NCBI GenBank assembly: GCA_002384815.1
Contig: DGBN01000018.1
Location: 1-50,209, forward strand
Direction of reading: 5' to 3'
Source: Oxalobacteraceae bacterium UBA4003
GTDB taxonomy: Bacteria > Pseudomonadota > Gammaproteobacteria > Burkholderiales > Burkholderiaceae_D
DNA: 50,209 nt
Positions 44,451-50,209 of this stretch are shown piece by piece. The notes beneath the pieces were generated by a model, which had not been told where the DNA came from, ran no database searches, and saw only the letters and a list, made by a program, of their open reading frames with translations. How positions within the stretch are numbered: the first letter of the stretch is position 1; every line of letters begins with the position of its first letter. The translations under genes were made by a program, and so were the position numbers.

Positions 44451-46466
44451 ATGTTTCTATGGTCGGGATATCGCAAGTCCTTCAACATCTTGCTTGCGCC
44501 ATTTCTGGCGGCCCTGTTCATCACTGCTGTTGGCATTTTTGCCATCTACAACGCAACGCAGGATTGGTGGCTGCTGAATTATCGGCTCCAGGATCTGCTG
44601 CCGATACGCAGGCCTGTGGGAGTGATTTTCATCGTGACCGGATGTGCGCTGGCATTGCGCTCCCTGCATATCAGGCACGGAATGGCCAGAACGATGGTAA
44701 CGATACTGGCTTCTGTGCTGGCGCTGCTGGTGGCCTGGGTCGGCGTGTCGGCATTGCTGCGATATTTTTTCGGTATCGATACCGGCCTGGAATATCTGTC
44801 TGCAAAAATGGGCTGGATGGAAAATTCATGGATCAAGCAGGCGCCACTCACGGCATTCGGATTTACGCTGGTTGGTGCGGGCCTGTTGTTGCTGGATTAC
44901 CGTACTTCCGGTGGCCACTATCCTGCCGAATACGTGGCATTCACGCTGATTGGCGTGATGGGTATTCCCCTGATTGGTCACTTGTACAACGTGATGACGG
45001 TCGATGTAGCGGATGCTGCCCGCGCGATGTTGCCCTTCATTTCCGTCACCTTCCTGATTCTGGCGCTGGGCATGCTGTCTGCACGCCCCACACATCGGCT
45101 GATGAAGCTCTGGAACAGTACGTCGCCTGGCGGGCCGATTCTGCGCCGTCTGCTGCCTAACAGCCTGCTGTTGCTGGTATTCCTCGACTTTGCAATCAAA
45201 TGGGGCGTGAGAAATCATTTTTACGATCAGGACAAGGCTTCGCCGCTCTTGATACTGCTCAGCGGTACGGTCTTGTTCATCATGTTTTGCCGTACTGCTG
45301 CGCTGCTGAATCGCGAATACGAAGATCGCCAGATCGGTGAAGCTGCACTGGCGGAAAGCAATGCCTTGCTGCGTGCGGTCAGCGACAACACGCCGGATGC
45401 CATTTTTGTCAAAGACCGTAATGGGCGCATGATATTTGCCAATCCCGCCAAACTGCGTCTGCTTGGCAAGGAGCGCGAAGAAGTCATCGGTTTGCGCAGC
45501 GAAGAACTCTATCTGGACAAGCAAGATGCAGAACGCGTCATCGCAGAAGACCGGAGCGTGATAGAGAGCGGCGAAGCCAGAATATTTGAAACCACGACAA
45601 AATATGTACATGGCGTACGCACCATGCATTCGACCAAGGCGCCGTGGCTGGATGCTAACGGTCAGTTGATGGGCCTGGTCGGCATCAGTACCGATATTAC
45701 CGAGCGCAAGCGCATGGAAGATGCACTGAAGGCGCATGAAACGCAACTTGAAGCACTGGTGGCGGCACGCACGATGGAAGTCAGTGAACTGATCGGCCAT
45801 CTGGAGACTACGCGGGAAGAAGAAAAACGCGCGATTGCACGCGAGTTGCACGACGATCTGGGCGCTGCCCTGACGGCCTTGAACATGCATCTTTCCCTGA
45901 TCTTCAAGCAGATGCCGGCGGACCCAAAATTTACCGAACGTTCAGTCAAGATCAAGGCTTTGTTGAGTTCGATTACCGATGCAACGCGACGTATCCAGAA
46001 TGGCTTGCGGCCGGACAAGCTGGATGTTTTCGGCATCAAGATTGCGATTGCCGAGCAGGCGGCGGAATTCGAGAAATATACCGGCGTGGTCTGCAATGTG
46101 AATTTGCCGGACGACCAGCTGGCATATGCCGCACACGTCGATATTGCATTGTTCAGGATCGTGCAGGAAGCCTTGAACAATATCGCCAAGCATGCCAAGG
46201 CAACACACGTTGATGTGGTGCTGGACGATACCGATGATGAAATCGTTCTCACGGTGCGCGACAATGGAATCGGCATTCCGCAGAGCAGGCCGAACAATAT
46301 GGTCACGCACGGTTTGCGCGGCATGCGCGAACGGGTAGCTTATCTGGGTGGCACAGTCAGGGTCGGCGGAGCGGAAGGAAAGGGAACGACGATTGTTATT
46401 ACCATTCCGAAGACACTGCAAAATCTCGGAGAGGCGTCAGACGCCGCGATGGGGGAGAGTCGTTAG
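44451..46466 (+). CDS. Membrane PAS histidine kinase, NarL-type
   Basis: 671-residue sensor kinase. The first 285 residues carry about eight membrane helices with no recognised sensor family. A PAS domain follows (about 300-420, with SDNTPDAIFVKDRNGRMIFA and a PAC ending TDITERKRMEDAL). A coiled coil leads to a HisKA_3 dimerisation domain with the phospho-acceptor His467 in RAIARELHDDLGAALTALNM. A HATPase with QEALNNIAKHAKA, VRDNGIGIP and HGLRGMRERV ends it. This kinase type pairs with LuxR-type regulators, and one lies nearby. GGAG precedes the ATG at 44451. It converges on the lone receiver gene. Confidence 0.93.
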   Translation: MFLWSGYRKSFNILLAPFLAALFITAVGIFAIYNATQDWWLLNYRLQDLLPIRRPVGVIFIVTGCALALRSLHIRHGMARTMVTILASVLALLVAWVGVSALLRYFFGIDTGLEYLSAKMGWMENSWIKQAPLTAFGFTLVGAGLLLLDYRTSGGHYPAEYVAFTLIGVMGIPLIGHLYNVMTVDVADAARAMLPFISVTFLILALGMLSARPTHRLMKLWNSTSPGGPILRRLLPNSLLLLVFLDFAIKWGVRNHFYDQDKASPLLILLSGTVLFIMFCRTAALLNREYEDRQIGEAALAESNALLRAVSDNTPDAIFVKDRNGRMIFANPAKLRLLGKEREEVIGLRSEELYLDKQDAERVIAEDRSVIESGEARIFETTTKYVHGVRTMHSTKAPWLDANGQLMGLVGISTDITERKRMEDALKAHETQLEALVAARTMEVSELIGHLETTREEEKRAIARELHDDLGAALTALNMHLSLIFKQMPADPKFTERSVKIKALLSSITDATRRIQNGLRPDKLDVFGIKIAIAEQAAEFEKYTGVVCNVNLPDDQLAYAAHVDIALFRIVQEALNNIAKHAKATHVDVVLDDTDDEIVLTVRDNGIGIPQSRPNNMVTHGLRGMRERVAYLGGTVRVGGAEGKGTTIVITIPKTLQNLGEASDAAMGESR

Positions 46467-46533
46467 CTGCATGCCGGTATCGGTGGTTGTCCGGATGCCG
46501 GATTGAATGTCTTTTTGCTGCACTAGGCAGCGT

Positions 46534-46968
46534 TCAGGGATTTTCCTGGTATTCGTAATTGGCGCTGCTCAAATCCCTTACCAGATCGAATAATTGCGGA
46601 AACTCCGAAGTCTTGTCGAAAAAATGATCGACGCCGTATTGACGGCCGACGCGACGAAATACTTCCGTCGAATTGTTGCTGCAGATGATTTTCACCAGAT
46701 CGGCTGTTCTGCGTTCCGATAACTGACGCAACAGATTGATGCCATTGCCTTTCTTGAGCTGTATATCAACAATCAGAATATCGTAGGACTTCATGTCCAG
46801 CTGCGTCAATGCATCGTTTTCCGATTCCGATACGCCGCTGACCACGACGCCGGGAATCATCGCCAGATTCTCTATCATCAACTCCCGTACATCGAGCGAA
46901 TCTTCCACCAGAAAAATATGTAGAGGATTGCAGCTCGCATCTACCGAAATTTTTTTCGTTTCATTCAT
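46534..46968 (-). CDS. Single-domain response regulator (receiver only)
   Basis: 144-residue receiver domain without output domain. It keeps the acidic pair VEDS (residues 21-24), the phospho-acceptor Asp68 in DILIVDIQL and the switch region IICSNNS. The conserved lysine appears in FFDKTSEFP. The ATG at 46968 is chosen; the frame is open 14 codons further without family similarity. It lies 67 nt from the kinase stop, convergent, and 69 nt after the LuxR-type regulator on the same strand. It may relay or drain phosphate from the kinase. Confidence 0.88.
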   Translation of the reverse strand: MNETKKISVDASCNPLHIFLVEDSLDVRELMIENLAMIPGVVVSGVSESENDALTQLDMKSYDILIVDIQLKKGNGINLLRQLSERRTADLVKIICSNNSTEVFRRVGRQYGVDHFFDKTSEFPQLFDLVRDLSSANYEYQENP

Positions 46969-47037
46969 ATTTGAACCATATATACAGCCAGCAGCTGGCA
47001 ACCCGGACAAAAAACCATCTCATTAACAGTATTCGAT

Positions 47038-47670
47038 CTAATCAATCAAATTTTGTTTGATGGCGTAATAAATGATCCCTGCATTGTTTTCCATGTTCAT
47101 TTTTTGCAAAACACGGGCCCGATAGGTGCTGACTGTTTTCACACTGAGGCAGAGCTCATCGGCGATCTTGGTCACGCCATGGCCCTGACATAATTTGTAG
47201 AAAATCTCGTACTCGCGTTTGGACAGGGTTTCATGCAGCGGTTTGTCGGCATTGGCATCGACTTCTGTGGTCAGTAATTCCGCTACCGCATGACTGATGT
47301 ATTTATGGCCGCGCAAAATGGTTTGAATCGCCGTCACCAGTTCTTCCGCCAATGCTTCCTTCTGCACATAGCCGCTGGCGCCGCTGCGCAGAATCTGCAC
47401 TGCATAGCGACTCTCCGGATGCATGCTCAGGATCAGTACCGGCAGTTCCGGTTTTTCACGCTTGATCTGTTTCAATACTTCGACGCCGCTTTTATCCGGC
47501 ATATTGATATCGAGCAAAACGATATCCCAATCCTGGGCCCGCACCAGGCGCATGGCTTCCTGCGCCGTGGCGGCTTCGCCTTCGATGCACATGTCCGGCA
47601 CCTGGGCGATGAAATACTGCACGCCGGCGCGAACAACTGCATGATCGTCAACTACCAGAATTTTTATCAT
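47038..47670 (-). CDS. NarL/FixJ-type response regulator
   Basis: 210-residue two-domain regulator. The receiver has VVDDH at residues 6-10, phospho-acceptor Asp54 in VLLDINMPDKSG and the lysine in GYVQKEAL. The C-terminal LuxR-type helix-turn-helix has LSKREYEIFYKLCQG and ADELCLSVKTVSTYRARVLQKM. HisKA_3 kinases such as the one 572 nt away phosphorylate this regulator type, so they probably form the working pair. It starts 27 nt after the sigma54 activator gene, same strand. Confidence 0.95.
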   Translation of the reverse strand: MIKILVVDDHAVVRAGVQYFIAQVPDMCIEGEAATAQEAMRLVRAQDWDIVLLDINMPDKSGVEVLKQIKREKPELPVLILSMHPESRYAVQILRSGASGYVQKEALAEELVTAIQTILRGHKYISHAVAELLTTEVDANADKPLHETLSKREYEIFYKLCQGHGVTKIADELCLSVKTVSTYRARVLQKMNMENNAGIIYYAIKQNLID

Positions 47671-47697
47671 GATGAATGAGCGTTCCTCCTGTGAACG

Positions 47698-48789
47698 CTA
47701 ATTGCGAGCTTGTATATTGTATGGATGCGAAGGGCTGATGGCATCGTGCAGAAACAGCTTGCTCTGATATTCGTTAAGACGATTGTAAAGCGTTTTAAGA
47801 CTCACTCCCAGCATCTCTGCAGTCAGCGTTTTATTCCCGCCACAGTGGCCCAGCGTAGCGCAAATCAGGCGCTGCTCTGCATCGGCCAGCTTGCTGCCGA
47901 GCTGTACGGTGACGCATTCGCCGGCATGATCGCTGGCGCCGGTTTTGCTCAGATCCATTCCGGGCCGGATGTCCAGTTCCCGGTCGGCAAGAATGTAGGC
48001 GCGATGCACAACATTTTTCAATTCACGCACATTGCCGGGCCAGCTGTATTCATTGAGCATGCGATACGAGGTTTTTGAAAAATACTTGCTGCTGCCTGCT
48101 TCTGCATTGAGTTCATCGAGAAAGAGTGTGGCGAGCAGACGTATATCTTCGCCGCGTTGATGCAGGGTGGGCACGTTGATCGGAAACACTGCGAGGCGAT
48201 AGAAGAGATCGCTGCGCAACGTGCCGTTGGCCATCGCTTCGAGCGGATCGCGATTGGTGGCGGCAACGACGCGTACCTTGACTTCGGTTTCCTGCTCGGC
48301 GCCGATGCGATAGAAGCGGTTGGTTTCCAGCACGCGCAGCAGCTTGACTTGCATGTCGAGCGACATCTCGGTGACTTCATCGAGGAATAGCGTACCGCCA
48401 TCGGCGCGCTCAAAACAGCCTTTTTGCATGCGTATGGAGCCGGTAAAGCTGCCGCGTTCGTAGCCGAACAATTCTGCTTCTATCAATTGCGGCGATACGG
48501 CGCCGCAGTTCAACGCGACAAACGCCTTGTCTTTCGCCTGGCTCATTTGATGGATGACGCGGGCGACCAGCTCTTTGCCGGTGCCGCTTTCACCAGTGAT
48601 CAGGACATTGGCGCTGGTCGGTGCAACCTTCTCTATCATCTGGAACAAATGGCGCATGGGTTCGGATGTGCCGTAGAGATCGCCGCAATGATCGACTTTG
48701 TTGAGCAGGGAATTTGCTTCCTGCAATTCGGATACCGCCTTTGCACCCGGTGTGGTGGCATTGCCGCATACGCTCAATCCATCCGACAT
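47698..48789 (-). CDS. Sigma54-dependent activator lacking a receiver domain
   Basis: 363-residue bacterial enhancer-binding protein. Only about 35 residues precede the AAA+ domain, so there is no N-terminal sensor. Walker A is GESGTGKE (66-73) and Walker B is GGTLFLDEV. The sigma54-contact loop reads GSFTGS (113-118) where most family members have GAFTGA. WPGNVRELKN marks the end of the AAA+ domain. The C-terminal Fis-type helix-turn-helix is NKTLTAEMLGVSLKTLYNRL. Without a regulatory domain, control must come from its level or a partner. It leads a unit with the two receiver genes. Confidence 0.93.
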   Translation of the reverse strand: MSDGLSVCGNATTPGAKAVSELQEANSLLNKVDHCGDLYGTSEPMRHLFQMIEKVAPTSANVLITGESGTGKELVARVIHQMSQAKDKAFVALNCGAVSPQLIEAELFGYERGSFTGSIRMQKGCFERADGGTLFLDEVTEMSLDMQVKLLRVLETNRFYRIGAEQETEVKVRVVAATNRDPLEAMANGTLRSDLFYRLAVFPINVPTLHQRGEDIRLLATLFLDELNAEAGSSKYFSKTSYRMLNEYSWPGNVRELKNVVHRAYILADRELDIRPGMDLSKTGASDHAGECVTVQLGSKLADAEQRLICATLGHCGGNKTLTAEMLGVSLKTLYNRLNEYQSKLFLHDAISPSHPYNIQARN

Positions 48790-48933
48790 TGGTTTCTCCT
48801 CTGTGAACTGTGATGCAAGTTTTACAGGATGGATTGTGCCCGGATTGAAAAACTTTCAGAATCGGTGGTTTTCCGATTCTGTTGTGGGATTGCGCTTACA
48901 CGGCAGAGGAGAAGTATCAGGTGGAATGCGGTT

Positions 48934-50046
48934 TCAGGCGGCCATCCATACGGCACTTTGCTGGCGCACGGCATCGCTCAGCGAACCGCTTTTTTCATAG
49001 CTTGCGCGTAACCAGTCGGCATCCGATTGGCCCGATAGCACACGCTGGCGCAGCAATTCAATGGCGTCAGTGGTGCCCAATTCTTCGGCCACATCTTTCA
49101 GCAATTCAAAGGTTTGCAGAATATCGTCCTTGATCGACGATTGCGTGCCGGTGATCGGATTGATCAGTGCGCCATTCAAGCCAAAACGGCAAGCCTGGAA
49201 GCGATTGTAGGAATAAGTCAGGTAGGTATCCTGCGTCGGCTGCAGTTCGGTCTGTGCAAAGAAATATTTGCTCAGGGTTTGCGCGTAGGCACCCAATGCA
49301 ACCGCAGTCTCGATCGCCAGCGGCGTATCGCAGACACGGATTTCGACCGTGCCGTATTCCGGCTTCGGACGTATGTCCCAGTAAAAATCCTTCATGCTGG
49401 CGACGATGCCCAGATGCGACATCTTGTTGAAATAGGTATTGAAGGTTTCCCAATCGCTGACGAAAGGCATGGTGCCGCTGAGCGGAAATGCATTGATGCT
49501 GGTCAGGCGCGAGGATTGGAAACTGGTGTCCACACCCTGATAGAAGGGCGATGACGCAGACAGCGCGATGAAATGAGGTATCTGGCGCGCCAGCAGGTGC
49601 GTCAGCCGGATGGCATCGTCGCCGCTGGCGCAGCCGATATGAATATGCTGGCCGTACACGGTAAATTGCTTGGCCAGATAGCCGTACAGTTCGGATACCA
49701 GACGATAGCGGTCGGTCGGATAAATCCGCTGATCTTCCCAGTGCTGGAACGGATGTGCGCCGCCGCCTGCCAGACCGAGATTGAGCTTGTTGGCAGCCGT
49801 TACCAGCAAGGTGCGCATGGCCGTCAATTCCGCCAGCATCTCGACATGGTCGGTATGCACGGCGGTGGCAATCTCTATCATGCTCTCGGTGATTTCCGGC
49901 TTGATGTCGTAGCCGTGTTCGGTCTTGTTGATGATTTGCAGCAGATCGTCGGAACCGCGCGTCAGATTGTAGTCGCGCCGATTGACGATTTGCAGTTCCA
50001 GTTCCACGCCCATGGTCAGCGGCGTCGAGTTGTTGAATTCCAGCAT
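48934..50046 (-). CDS. ybdK: YbdK-type carboxylate-amine ligase (GCS2 family)
   Basis: 370-residue member of the GCS2 glutamate-cysteine ligase family, typified by E. coli YbdK, which has weak gamma-glutamyl-cysteine ligase activity. The conserved blocks are TMGVELELQIVNRRDYNL (the Glu pair binds metal), EITESMIEIAT, GGGAHPFQHWEDQRIYP, VYGQHIHIGC and DIRPKPEYGTVEIRVCDTP. Length is normal. The start ATG at 50046 follows the antiporter stop by 15 nt, and the two genes are probably co-transcribed. Physiological substrate is uncertain. Confidence 0.93.
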   Translation of the reverse strand: MLEFNNSTPLTMGVELELQIVNRRDYNLTRGSDDLLQIINKTEHGYDIKPEITESMIEIATAVHTDHVEMLAELTAMRTLLVTAANKLNLGLAGGGAHPFQHWEDQRIYPTDRYRLVSELYGYLAKQFTVYGQHIHIGCASGDDAIRLTHLLARQIPHFIALSASSPFYQGVDTSFQSSRLTSINAFPLSGTMPFVSDWETFNTYFNKMSHLGIVASMKDFYWDIRPKPEYGTVEIRVCDTPLAIETAVALGAYAQTLSKYFFAQTELQPTQDTYLTYSYNRFQACRFGLNGALINPITGTQSSIKDDILQTFELLKDVAEELGTTDAIELLRQRVLSGQSDADWLRASYEKSGSLSDAVRQQSAVWMAA

Positions 50047-50061
50047 AAATATTTTCCTTGA

Positions 50062-50209
50062 TCAGCTTTTTGCTTCGCCTGAAGCCACCAGTGCATAGCG
50101 GGTGCAGATCGGGCCTAATAATTCCAGAATGACGAGTATCGACACCACCAGTGCGCTGAGTTGCGCACCGAACTGCGGATAGTAGCCTACCGCATGTTGC
50201 ACCATGATG
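50062..50209 (-). CDS. C-terminus of a membrane antiporter (partial)
   Basis: The gene runs off the right edge; only its last 48 codons are here. They encode a membrane helix in GAQLSALVVSILVILELLGP and the end CTRYALVASGEAKS. This pattern, a final helix with ELLGPICTRYAL, is typical of the Kef/NhaP type of sodium- or potassium-proton antiporters. The assignment rests on one helix and so is tentative. Stop TGA at 50064-50062. Confidence 0.6.
   Translation of the reverse strand, partial: IMVQHAVGYYPQFGAQLSALVVSILVILELLGPICTRYALVASGEAKS

Noticed and set aside
46517..46531. GCTGC/GCAGC hairpin considered as a terminator between the kinase and the receiver gene
   Set aside because: The T-run precedes the stem on the plus strand, so it is in the wrong place, and there is none on the minus strand.
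1..50209. CRISPR array or intact prophage/insertion sequence
   Set aside because: No regularly spaced direct repeats, cas genes, integrase or complete transposase were seen; only the decayed istA fragment.

Overview
The window is a mostly core-chromosome segment of a Betaproteobacterium of order Burkholderiales. The best fit is Oxalobacteraceae, close to Herminiimonas/Janthinobacterium. The grounds are the gene order gyrA-serC-pheA-hisC-tyrA-aroA-cmk-rpsA-ihfB-lapA-lapB, the barrel-less OmpA proteins with a cysteine-bounded N-terminus, the moxR-DUF58-tgpA-mltB operon, and moderate GC (roughly mid-50s by eye). Species cannot be fixed without a database search.

Layout. Positions 19-3659 are read leftwards: tmRNA, a Gph/MupP-type phosphatase, ubiG and two tandem OmpA-like genes. 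Positions 3929-16838 are one long rightward block: gyrA, the serine/aromatic/histidine biosynthesis genes serC-pheA-hisC-tyrA-aroA, then cmk, rpsA and ihfB, a strong terminator, and the LPS-assembly pair lapA-lapB. ComEA-like and cysM genes follow. Positions 18546-32158 hold a small DNA-binding protein, DUF1415 and YaeQ proteins, the leftward operon moxR-DUF58-tgpA-mltB, a ZntB-like transporter, the GTPase rbgA/ylqF, an MFS transporter, a BCCT transporter and a porin. groES-groEL (34518-32463) has a textbook sigma70 promoter with a CIRCE operator.

Positions 34885-50209 are more accessory. A broken GGDEF gene, a small DUF3297 gene and a decayed IS21 istA fragment mark an old insertion scar at 34885-35945. 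Beyond it lie an MFS transporter, a TlpA thioredoxin with a membrane domain resembling Lgt, a sulfonate-binding protein paired with an SfnB-like flavoenzyme, and fumC. A stress/envelope group comes next: a cysteine-repeat periplasmic protein, a CsbD protein and a 24-residue membrane peptide. After it is a signalling cluster of a PAS histidine kinase converging on a lone receiver, a LuxR-type regulator and a sigma54 activator without receiver domain. The window ends with a YbdK-type carboxylate-amine ligase and the tail of a probable cation/proton antiporter.

Most of the window is ordinary housekeeping DNA. The points most worth a second look are the alanine at GyrA position 83, the signalling cluster with its GSFTGS loop variant, the possible frameshift ahead of the TlpA/Lgt-like gene, the cysteine-repeat periplasmic protein, the palindrome cluster at 43853-43903, and the Gph that may really be MupP. 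I found no CRISPR array, no intact mobile element and no clear novel defence system.
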